Below, piece after piece: positions 46,170-54,212 of a stretch of DNA of 64,000 nucleotides. Under the pieces are notes generated by a model. That model did no database searches, had not been told where the DNA came from, and saw only the letters and a program-made list of their open reading frames with translations. Position 1 is the first letter of the stretch. Every line of letters starts with the position of its first letter. The translations under genes and the position numbers were made by a program. This stretch comes from Jaltomata sinuosa (lineage: Eukaryota > Streptophyta > Magnoliopsida > Solanales > Solanaceae), in the NCBI GenBank assembly GCA_003996215.1, contig QJPP01000676.1, positions 496,001 through 560,000 on the forward strand. Reading direction: 5' to 3'.

Positions 46170-47369
46170 TTACATCGTTCGTTTTATTATGACTTTCTTA
46201 TTTTTATAAGTAACGGTTAACTGTGTGTTTTCTAAATTATATGGTTTTATTTCTTCTAACCATTTTATTCCTAATATGATATTTTCATCTCCGTGATATA
46301 TTTTGAAATTTATTACCATTGGTATTCCGCCAATGATCAATTCTTTTTCTACTGTTTCTCTTAATGCTGTAAATGCTTTTGGTATATCTGAGTGTTCTAT
46401 AGAATTTATTTCCTCTTCTGTTACTAATTCTCTTGTTATATAATTTTCCTCTTGTCCTGTGTTTATTATTATAATGAATTTTCTTTGTTCTAATATTCCG
46501 GTTATATAATAGTGATTTGGCTCTATTTCTTTTATTGTTACTGAATTTCTTGATGACTGGGGTGTGTCACTACAACTTTTCCTTTTAGATGTGCTTATCC
46601 TATCACTTACTATTTCTAGGTTTTCTTCTACGTCTATTTCCTTATAGCTATAATCATTGTTATCTATTACTGAAACAATTTGTTCAAAAGGGTTTTCTAT
46701 TTTTATTCTATTGATTGTATTTTTTGCTGTTATTTTATGTTTTGTTGTCAAGACATATAAATTTTTACATCTTGCTGTAAATACTTTACTGCCTGGGGCT
46801 AGTTCAATTCCTGTCATTTTCCAATATAATACTAATGATTTATCTATATTGCAGTCATTTATTGCTACTGAATAGTTTGCACTTATTATAAATTTAAATT
46901 TTTGGTATATTAGATTTCCTTTTACTGCACTTATTATACTCTTTTCTATAGGTTCAATTATTCTGTCATCTGCTAGATATATTTCAATAGGTGTATCTAT
47001 ACCTTCTCTAAAATATGCTTTTATTAATATTTCTGTTCCTCCTAGATGTACATACCTTATTGGTTCTTTAGTTTGTAGTGCTTGTATTTCTTTGTTTATT
47101 ATTCTCTTATTTATTATAGGAATTCTTGCTTTTCCTTTAGTATATTTACAATCTATTATATGTTCTTTTTGACTTACCACATAGTATTCTTCTTTCTGTC
47201 TTTTAAATATGTTTTTTAGTATTGGTAATTTGAATATTTTTTCTACACTTAGATCTAATTCCTTCCCTTTTATTTGTTCAAATATATTTACATCAAATAT
47301 TACTTTTTGTTCCGAAGATTCTTCATTCATATGTTCTTCTTTTATTATTTGTACTTCCTTTTCAGTCAT
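46170..47369 (-). CDS. EPRV movement protein (30K superfamily) with retropepsin-like C-terminal domain
   Basis: An uninterrupted ORF of 399 codons. Its ATG at 47369 overlaps the capsid stop in ATGACTGA, a typical coupled start. Residues about 95-235 hold the 30K movement-protein core: IRYVHLGGTEILIKAYFREG, TPIEIYLADDRI and LYWKMTGIELAPGSKVFTAR. This family forms tubules or modifies plasmodesmata for cell-to-cell spread. Residues about 285-395 look like a second retropepsin fold: ITGILEQRKFIIIINTGQEE, a flap-like region, then ENIILGIKWLEEIKPYNLE. The catalytic Asp of DTG is Asn, so this domain should be inactive as a protease. The link between the two (about 240-285) is Ser-rich. Confidence 0.85.
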   Translation of the reverse strand: MTEKEVQIIKEEHMNEESSEQKVIFDVNIFEQIKGKELDLSVEKIFKLPILKNIFKRQKEEYYVVSQKEHIIDCKYTKGKARIPIINKRIINKEIQALQTKEPIRYVHLGGTEILIKAYFREGIDTPIEIYLADDRIIEPIEKSIISAVKGNLIYQKFKFIISANYSVAINDCNIDKSLVLYWKMTGIELAPGSKVFTARCKNLYVLTTKHKITAKNTINRIKIENPFEQIVSVIDNNDYSYKEIDVEENLEIVSDRISTSKRKSCSDTPQSSRNSVTIKEIEPNHYYITGILEQRKFIIIINTGQEENYITRELVTEEEINSIEHSDIPKAFTALRETVEKELIIGGIPMVINFKIYHGDENIILGIKWLEEIKPYNLENTQLTVTYKNKKVIIKRTM

Positions 47370-48165
47370 TATCTAATTCTTCGTTTTCTAATTCTTCATT
47401 TACTTCATTTTCAGATAATTCATATATACTATCGTCATCGCTTAATTCATAGTCTAGATATTCTAGTTGCATATATTCTTCATTATTTATTATTATTTCT
47501 GCTATTTGCTTTCTTTTAGGATTCTTAGGTAATCTACAATCTCTAGCTAAATGTCCTAGTTTTCCACAATTATAACATGTACATTCAGTTATTTTCTTCT
47601 TTGGTTTAAATGGCTTTTTATTATTATAGTTTCTTACATAATATTGTCTTCTAGGCCTTTTATTTTTATATTGAGATTTATATCTTTTAAATTTTCCTAC
47701 TTTTCTATTCTTTTTGTAGTAATTATTTGTGCATCCGAATTGGGGTGCTACTCTATCTCTACAACATGATAAGTTTCTTATTATAGATTTTTCCATCTTC
47801 ATTTTTTCTTTATATTTCTCACATATACCTGAATACCAATTTTGTAAAAATCTTACCATAGCTCCTAGTGTATCTTGTAATCCTGCATTATTCCAATCTT
47901 TTATTATTCTTGTACTAAATGGTTCTGGTAATTTTGTAAAATATAGTTTTCTTACTTCTTTTGCTTCTTCTGGCGTGTATTTACCTTTATAATAATATTC
48001 TCTAAATACACATGTATATTCATCTATATAACACATATTACATATTGCCAATTTCAACATTAAATTTCTATTAAATTGTTTATCCTTATTTTGTTCTTCT
48101 GTCTCTGTAGTTGTACTACTAAACTCATTTCGTATTGCTACCTCATATTTATGTAAAATGTCAAT
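47362..48165 (-). pseudogene. EPRV capsid protein, C-terminal part with CCHC zinc finger
   Basis: The downstream half of the capsid ORF. The frame is open from about 48165 (no start codon of its own needed; first Met at 48060) to the stop at 47362. It includes the capsid-like region around LRKLYFTKLPEPFSTRIIKD-type sequence, a strongly basic Lys/Arg-rich stretch, the RNA-binding knuckle CTCYNCGKLGHLARDC (about 47530-47580) and an acidic Glu/Asp-rich tail. It is out of frame with the N-terminal half (48138-49109), so a small indel near 48140-48170 splits the gene. Confidence 0.85.
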
Positions 48166-49109
48166 GTAGTTGCTACTTCGTTATTTATAGTTTTGTTGTT
48201 TCTTAGTGTTTTTATATAGTCCTCTGATAAATTGAGTAACCATAATTTTACTGTTCCTAAGAGTGTTCGTTCTATATATCCTGGTGTTTCTGCTATGCTT
48301 ATTTTATTATCTATTAACTTTTTTGCTATATATCCTAACCATAACTGAATTGATTTATTTATATCTGTTACGCAGTCTAATTCTAAGAAATTACTATTTT
48401 GGTTAGTTGGTTTTGGAGTCCATTTTCTATTTAGTCTTTTATCCCATAAACTATTTTGTCTATCAGATTGCTCATAGCTTACTGTGTAGTATATTGGATT
48501 TAATATTTTTGGGTTTTTAACTCCTGATGTACTAGCTTCTTGTTCTTTTTCTCCTTCAACATCTCCTGCATTTATTTCAATATCTTCATCTATTTTTTCT
48601 ATATTTTTTATCATTTCTGTATAAGTTTCGCTAATTTCCGAATTTTGCTCTGTCTGATTATCGTTTATTTCATTTATACCTAACTCTTCTTCGATTGGTT
48701 CTTCTATTTGTAATTTTTCTTTAAAATTTTCTATTTCTGTTTTTAATTTTGTCTCAATTTCTTTTTCTTTTTGTTTTGCAGCATATAATTCTTTTAATTT
48801 AGCTAATTCTTTTTCTAATGCTATTATCCTATCATTTTTTACTTCTTCAATTTGTTGTATTTCTTGTTTTGCTTGTTGTTTAATGATAGTTATCTCATTT
48901 TTCCGATCTATTTCTTCATTTTCTCTAGCTAGTCTTACCATTGCCGTCAAGCTATCTTCTAGTCTTAAAGATTCTTTTTCTAACATTAGACTTAGATTAT
49001 CTCCTATTTTTTTATATCGTCGTCCTAAATTTGAAAATATAATCTTTATTTTTAATCCGTCGTGATTTTCATATATTTTTTCGTCTATAGCAAATTCTTC
49101 TTTATTCAT
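48138..49109 (-). pseudogene. EPRV capsid protein, N-terminal part with coiled coil
   Basis: ATG at 49109, overlapping the stop of the preceding small ORF (TAAATG). The frame is open for 323 codons to a stop at 48138. Residues about 50-145 are a long heptad-rich charged segment (EKELAKLKELYAAKQKEKEI) expected to form a coiled coil. Residues about 205-320 contain the conserved capsid-core start (SYEQSDRQNSLWDKRLNRKW and LDCVTDINKSIQLWLGYIAK). The frame is lost near 48150, and the C-terminal half continues one frame over. Confidence 0.85.
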
Positions 49110-49313
49110 TTATAAATTATGTTGTAATTTGTATTCTAAACTATCTATTTGTAATTGTAAGTAAAATATAGTTTTCCTTTGTGCTTTAATAGATTCTTTA
49201 CAAACTCCTGCAATTATGTTGTAGTTAAGTCTATTTTGCCTATATTGTAATTCTTATCTTTTTTCTATAATTATTTTATTAAGGTTTTGCCTATATTCGT
49301 CACTATTATTCAT
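49110..49313 (-). pseudogene. EPRV small ORF between leader and capsid, one stop
   Basis: It starts at ATG 49313, which overlaps the TAA of the preceding ORF, and reads MNNSDEYRQNLNKIIIEKR before a TAA near 49255. It then stays open in the same frame (QIDSLEYKLQHNL) to a stop overlapping the capsid ATG. Tight overlaps on both sides indicate a genuine small viral gene; its function is unknown to me. Confidence 0.55.
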
Positions 49314-49503
49314 TGTTCTTTGAATATTTATATTTTAAATATTTAACATATTTATATTCTATTCTAGATATAATTTCTATTATCTCGGCTAATTTATCAT
49401 TATCTTCTTTTGCAATACTAAGTTGTTTATAAACTGGGTATAACTTCTCTAATCTTCTTTTTGATTTCCTTATCTTCCTTTTAATATGTTTTAAATCATC
49501 CAT
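49306..49503 (-). CDS. EPRV small basic ORF starting at the primer-binding site
   Basis: Starts at ATG 49503, two bases after the tRNA-Met primer site, and runs 65 codons (MDDLKHIKRKIRKSKRRLEK...) to a TAA that overlaps the next ATG. Lys/Arg-rich N-terminus, then a helical charged segment. An in-frame extension upstream to 49554 would have to read through the primer site and the C/G run and is unlikely to be used. Probably the first viral ORF; function unknown. Confidence 0.6.
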   Translation of the reverse strand: MDDLKHIKRKIRKSKRRLEKLYPVYKQLSIAKEDNDKLAEIIEIISRIEYKYVKYLKYKYSKNNE

Positions 49504-49504
49504 A

Positions 49505-49516
49505 GCTCTGATACCA
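49505..49516 (-). other. EPRV tRNA-Met primer-binding site
   Basis: Minus strand TGGTATCAGAGC, the site where initiator tRNA-Met primes minus-strand DNA. By convention it marks the origin of a caulimovirid map, so the viral genome runs from here to lower coordinates. A run of twelve G on the plus strand follows at 49521-49532. Confidence 0.92.
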
Positions 49517-49532
49517 AACTGGGGGGGGGGGG

Positions 49533-50420
49533 TCCTCATATTTTTTCTTAACATATTATTTTATTTAGAATAGTTTTAGGGATTCTATATTTTGAATTTC
49601 GTATATACAAAATTTTAAAAAGTTTACTTAGTTTACTGGGATTCTTAATAATTTTTATCTTATAATTATTCTTACTTCTTTTTTGCCAAACTTCAAAGTA
49701 TTTTATCATTAATCTGAATCTAATTCTAATTCGTTTATATCAAGCTTTTCGAATTCTGAATCTAGTTCATGCAATCCTATTTGATACCATTCTTGGTTTA
49801 TTAGTTCTAAATCTTCATTACTGAATATCTTTTCCCATATCAATTTTCTTAGATCTGTTATTTCTATATCTTTAAGCACATATAAGATTAATATCTTATA
49901 ATCATAAATCATTTCATCATGTAAATAGGTAAAGTAAGTAGGCATGATTTCATTATTCATGTTCATATATTTTTTATGCTGCTTTTTGTTGATTAATTCC
50001 CTCATACCATAGCATGTTAATAACATTATATTCGATTATTACTACTAGATTATTTATAACCATATTCTCTCGTTGCTAACACCGTACTTTCCAAGGTACT
50101 TTCCCCTCCTAGATAATGTCACTCTGTCTACTCCCCTCATGGCTTCTTGCCTTGGTTTCAACCTCTGGACATTATTTTCGGATTGTTTCCCCTGTTTCCT
50201 CATGTTAACAATTTGAAATTATGATTCAAATAATTCTAGTAAATAATAACAAATATAACTTATTTATGCATACTATGATACTCGGGAATCAACAATTTAG
50301 CTATGCATAGTTATGAACGAATATACCTTTCTTGTATCTTGCTCCATGTTGCTGAAAATTGCTATATTATTTCTGGAAAATATTTGTGTTTACAAAGAAG
50401 GGTGCTTTCCGTCTAGAAAG
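49533..50420 (-). other. EPRV pregenomic RNA leader with a 105-codon ORF
   Basis: Lies between the promoter and the primer site. It contains one longer ORF (49709-50026, starting MLLTCYGMRELINKKQHKKY, acidic C-terminus) and shorter ones. Caulimovirid leaders are long, structured and carry small ORFs bypassed by shunting. Whether the 105-codon ORF is translated is unknown; it shows no domain I recognise. Confidence 0.5.
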
Positions 50421-50447
50421 TCTTGCCCTTTATCTCTTAATACTACC

Positions 50448-50455
50448 TATTTATA
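50448..50455 (-). promoter_or_regulatory. EPRV pregenomic RNA promoter TATA box
   Basis: Minus-strand TATAAATA lies between the transactivator stop (50695) and the leader, so transcription would begin near 50415-50425. Upstream (50634-50672) is a 17-bp direct repeat, AAAGCAAAAGATAGTGG, twice in tandem, in the position of an enhancer. Confidence 0.75.
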
Positions 50456-50694
50456 AGAGGATGCTAACCTGTCCTAATCCTCTTTTTCTTTTACCCACTA
50501 CTATTACTTTTACACGTATTGCTTTACTTATTCACTACTTTACATCTGTTCCTATACTATTCTTACAATTTTACAAAAGTCAAAAAAGAAACTTTACATT
50601 ATTGCTAATGGACAAACAACTTTTACATAATTTCTTCCACTATCTTTTGCTTTCCACTATCTTTTGCTTTCTATCTCTTCTTATCTTTTCCTTT

Positions 50695-51828
50695 TCATTC
50701 CAGTTGTACGTCTGGAATTACATTGTCCTCTCCTTGGCATCTCGAACATTCATGATCCGGATACTTGTGATTGATTAGCTTGCAATACCTCGTCATTAAT
50801 TCTTCTGATATAAAATTTTTTCTAATAGCTCTTGTCAATGGTTGCTGTTCTGGTCTTAATAGGCTAATTGCCCATTGTCTGATTTCTTCCATATCTGCAA
50901 CTCGTTCTTCTCTACAAGTTGAATAAATCATTGTCTGCTCTCTTGCATAATAGCTCCATATGGGATTTTTATTTAAATAATTTGTCGATAATTCATTTAA
51001 AATAGTAGCTATCCCAATAATTCTTTTCCCTGCATAAAACTCTGGTATCTCATCTCTGCTTATTTCTTCATGTTCTTCTATCTTCTCTGGTATAATCATA
51101 TCTCGAGTTAATCCTATCTTTATGACCTGGATTACTGGCTTTATTTCATTATATAATATCTCCGCTGGTGCTGAATATACTCTTATGTAAAATAATGTGC
51201 CTTTAGTTATTCTCTTGTATTGCATAAATGCTCTATGTAGCTCTGGCAGTGTAGCTATTTCGTCTCCTGTCTTTGTATATACAGTATTTAATAGTCCATA
51301 GTTGTAGCAAGTTGCTACTAGATTTGCATTGGTTTTTGGTAATGCAATTAGCTTGTTGTATCCTTGTAAACTCTGGGTAATATAGTCTTCTTCTGAATTG
51401 GTAGTAATTTTTGATCTGGGGTTTTTATTTAAAAAGGTTTGGATTTTGTAGATATTGTTTATGTATGATTGGCTAATATGGTTATAGGTCTTTTTGTCTT
51501 GGTTTAGACTGTCTTTATATGTATTTACCTGTGGGGGTATAATTGGGGTTTTTTGGTACTTTGGAGTATATGGTGTTGTGAATAGTTTATTCAAATTTGT
51601 ATTGACATATCTTTTTCCTTCCTTTGTAGATGTAGATGCTTCACCTGCATTATGGGTTTTTAGGTGTTTCCCAACGTCACCTTGTAGCTCTGGAAGTTTT
51701 ATGTCTTCCGATCGACATAGTTCCGCATTTTTGCCATGCTGCTGGCTAGTTTTAATCTGTTGTATCTCCTTATTTATATTGTCGACTTCTTTACAGAGAG
51801 TCGTCATAACTTTGAGTATATCTTCCAT
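50695..51828 (-). CDS. EPRV transactivator/inclusion-body-like protein
   Basis: Uninterrupted 377-codon ORF from ATG 51828, thirteen bases beyond the RNase H stop. A longer reading to 51879 would need a TTG start. The N-terminus is acidic and probably helical (MEDILKVMTTLCKEVDNINK), followed by a Ser/Thr/Lys-rich linker. The central domain (about residues 150-300) includes VATCYNYGLLNTVYTKTGDE and LFYIRVYSAPAEILYNEIKP, which fits the conserved core of caulimovirid P6/TAV proteins. A C-terminal CSRCQGEDN motif with two Cys and an upstream His could bind metal. TAV-type proteins allow reinitiation on polycistronic viral RNA and build inclusion bodies. Assignment is by position plus resemblance. 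Confidence 0.75.
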   Translation of the reverse strand: MEDILKVMTTLCKEVDNINKEIQQIKTSQQHGKNAELCRSEDIKLPELQGDVGKHLKTHNAGEASTSTKEGKRYVNTNLNKLFTTPYTPKYQKTPIIPPQVNTYKDSLNQDKKTYNHISQSYINNIYKIQTFLNKNPRSKITTNSEEDYITQSLQGYNKLIALPKTNANLVATCYNYGLLNTVYTKTGDEIATLPELHRAFMQYKRITKGTLFYIRVYSAPAEILYNEIKPVIQVIKIGLTRDMIIPEKIEEHEEISRDEIPEFYAGKRIIGIATILNELSTNYLNKNPIWSYYAREQTMIYSTCREERVADMEEIRQWAISLLRPEQQPLTRAIRKNFISEELMTRYCKLINHKYPDHECSRCQGEDNVIPDVQLE

Positions 51829-51841
51829 AGTAGTAGCTTCT

Positions 51842-52936
51842 TCAGTCTGAGTAGCTTTGTCTTGATATGTAATCTGCAATTACATTTTTGTTAGTACCAA
51901 TCACTTCAATTGTAAATGTAAAATTCAATATATTTAATACAAGTCTTCGTATCTCCTTGGTTGTAACTGAATCTTGTACTTTCTTTGTCAACCACCATTT
52001 TACCTGTGTGTTATCTGTTCTAATAACAAATTTATTATATACAATATATGGTTCAAAGGCTAATAAGCATTTATATATTGAATAAAGTTCTTTTCTATTT
52101 ATTTCCCATTTTATTTCAGGATTTGTAAATGTACCTGAATAATATCTACAATGGTGCTCTATTTTCTCTTTATTATATCTGTATTTTAGTACTCCTCCAT
52201 AGCTAATTTCACTAGCATCGGACTCTACTATATAGATAAATTTTCTATTTTCTTCTGGAAAACATAGTTTTGGTAAATTTTTACATAATAATTTTATTTT
52301 CCTTATTTGTTCTTGGTCTTTATTATCAAAGTAATATTCTACATCTTTCTTCAATTTCTTGTGTAATGGTTTTAGATTTTCTGCCAGTTTTTGGTATATA
52401 TTCTCTTACTTGATTTACTAGTCCTAAAAATGATTGTAATTTCTTCTTTGTATCTATTTGTTCATCAGAATTTATTATTTTCTGTACTATGTGTGGGATT
52501 TTTATCTATTTCTATTCCTAAGAATTCTATTTGGTTTTTCATTATTTCAGCTTTTTTCTTACTTAGGCTAATTCCTGAATATGTAACAATATGTATGAAT
52601 TTTTCTAGTAGTTTTATATGTTCATCTTGCGTTCTTGAATACAAAAGTATATCATCTATATATACTATACAATTTTCTAATTGGTTAAAATAATTATCCA
52701 TAAAATGCTGATATCTACCTGGTGCATTTTTGTATCCAAAAGGTAATACATTCCATTCATAAAATCCTTGGGGTACTGTAAATGCTGTTAACTTTTTAGA
52801 TTCTTCTTCTAGCTTAAGGTGATAAAAGCCTGATTTACAATCAAACTTACTAAAATAATTATATCCTTGAACTTGTCTTATTTTTAATATCTTATTAGGT
52901 ATTGGGTAATTGTAGGTTTTAGTTTTTGCATTTAAG
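51842..52936 (-). pseudogene. EPRV Pol, C-terminal part: RT catalytic core and RNase H, frameshifted
   Basis: Begins inside RT at 52936 and reads through the duplicated segment to NCIVYIDDILLYSRTQDEHI (the YIDD polymerase box, about 52630-52670) and a stop at 52465. RNase H is open in another frame (51842-52354) with IVESDASEISYGGVL, WEINRKELYSIYKCL, FVIRTDNTQVKWWL and ADYISRQ, covering the four expected acidic residues. Between 52490 and 52390 the reading frame changes twice, so at least two small indels separate polymerase and RNase H. Confidence 0.88.
52711..52936 (-). repeat. EPRV terminal redundancy, 5' copy
   Basis: Identical to 45140-45365 over 226 bases. The junction with LTR sequence is at 52936/52937 (TTTAAG|GATCGT). 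Confidence 0.92.
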
Positions 52937-53535
52937 GATCGTCGGCCTTACATCTACACTCTCAAGACAAATCCCTGCTATAGCCACAAGCCAACAGAGA
53001 CGGAATGAAAACCCAAAGTAGTAGCTAAAGATGAAAGTGTTGTGTGTGATAAGAATCTCGCGATACTTCTTGTGAGTGTTCAAGCCTAGACGCTTAAAAA
53101 CTTGGTCTTTTAGGGCTCCAAGTGCAAGTATTTATAGAAGTAGAACAGTAGCAATTGGGCATTCAAATTTTGAAATTTGTGGCTCCAAAACGCATGTCAA
53201 AGAGACGTTAGGTATCAAGAGTGAATCTCTGAAGAGTCAATTTTCCTCTGTACCAAGATTTGATTCTCTGAGAAAATAATATTTGGCTTTTCATATCACG
53301 GGCGAGAAGAGAAGATGAGAGAGACAAACTTTGTCCAAAGCGGCGTGACAACATCTGGCAATGGTGGAAAGAAATCTTAGAACCTTTCTCAAAGAAAGAG
53401 ATGAAGTAGCGGTGGTTTCAGAGAAAACGACCAAAATGGTCCTTGATGTATAGGGGTTGGACTATTTTGGTCCTTTATATATAACACCTTACTGAAATAG
53501 TCCTTGATGTATATAAAAAGATGATCATTTTGGTC

Positions 53536-53543
53536 CTTAGCCC
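53536..53543. repeat. hAT target-site duplication CTTAGCCC, left
   Basis: The 8-bp CTTAGCCC directly before the terminal inverted repeat is repeated at 57519-57526; eight bases is the hAT-specific length. Confidence 0.95.
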
Positions 53544-53564
53544 TAAGGCTGGCGACTGAACCGG

Positions 53565-53720
53565 GAGGTGCCGGTACCGGTTCCGATCAGATTCGGTTCC
53601 GGTCCGGTGGACTCCAGTTTCGTCCGGTGTAGGCGCTGGCCGGTAGGGGTAATAGGACGGAAGGCTTAAAATTACCGGATCGTCCCGGTACCGGTCCGGT
53701 CTTGTCCGATCTGAGCGGGA
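53565..53720. repeat. hAT left subterminal CCGGTACCGG cluster
   Basis: Repeated GCCGGTACCGGTTCCG, CGGTCCGGTGG and CCCGGTACCGGTCCGGT motifs, GC-rich against a very AT-rich background. They mirror the cluster at 57330-57500 and are likely transposase binding sites. Confidence 0.8.
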
Positions 53721-53879
53721 AACCAATTTTTGGATTGTTTTTTTTTTAATTAACTAGCTGTTGGCAACGGCCAGTGGGCCCCACCCAACGCCTATTTGAG
53801 CCAAAACACCCTCCTACCCTCTAAACTTTTTTTAATACTCCAAAAATTTTAAAAATAGATTTTAGTCCTAAATTCTAAC

Positions 53880-53887
53880 TATAAAAA
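53880..53887 (+). promoter_or_regulatory. Candidate TATA box of the hAT transposase
   Basis: TATAAAAA upstream of a CT-rich leader (about 53925-54000) and 326 bases before the transposase ATG at 54213. Confidence 0.5.
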
Positions 53888-54212
53888 CCCCTCACCCCTT
53901 CATTATTTACTACACAAAATTTCTTCTTCATTATCTACTCTCTCAACTCTCAATCTTCTACTCTTCTACTCTCTATTCTCTACTAGTCTAATAGTCTCTA
54001 TTAAATTGTTAATTTTATTAGTTGAATTATTTTGGAGCAATCTTCAAGCTTCAAGTTTCATCTATCAATTTTGGTTTTTGGTTATACACGTCTGCTTTTA
54101 CGCAGACGTTTGGTACATTCGTTCCAACTTTCATCTCTTTACTAGTTTACTTATACATTTTTTTGCATTTAATTTTTGTATTAATTTATTTGCTTACTTT
54201 TAATATTTTACT

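Larger units (their letters stand above)
45140..52936 (-). mobile_element. Endogenous pararetrovirus (Caulimoviridae, solendovirus-like), genome-length
   Basis: Minus-strand reading gives the Caulimoviridae set: capsid with CCHC finger, 30K-type movement protein, retropepsin-RT-RNase H, and a transactivator-like ORF, plus a tRNA-Met primer site and a TATA promoter. The integrated copy is circularly permuted. It begins and ends inside RT with a 226-bp overlap (52711-52936 and 45140-45365), so the unit length is 7571 bp. Gene order and a separate transactivator ORF fit Solendovirus, the genus of tobacco vein clearing virus and related tomato and potato EPRVs. There is no LTR, integrase or target duplication, as expected for illegitimate recombination. 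Capsid and pol are disrupted, so the copy as read does not encode a complete set of viral proteins. Confidence 0.9.

Noticed and set aside
46170..46515. Treating the protease-like tail of the movement protein as the working viral protease
   Set aside because: It has NTG in place of DTG, and a canonical DTGAE protease opens the following ORF.
50359..50778. 139-codon plus-strand ORF with hydrophobic segments
   Set aside because: Antisense to the EPRV promoter and the end of the transactivator; no start context or homology.
51494..51850. 118-codon plus-strand ORF
   Set aside because: Antisense to the transactivator frame, which is longer and has the expected neighbours.
45140..52936. Two separate partial EPRV insertions
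   Set aside because: The two halves are contiguous, same strand, and joined through the leader and primer site; a single permuted circle with terminal overlap explains all of it.
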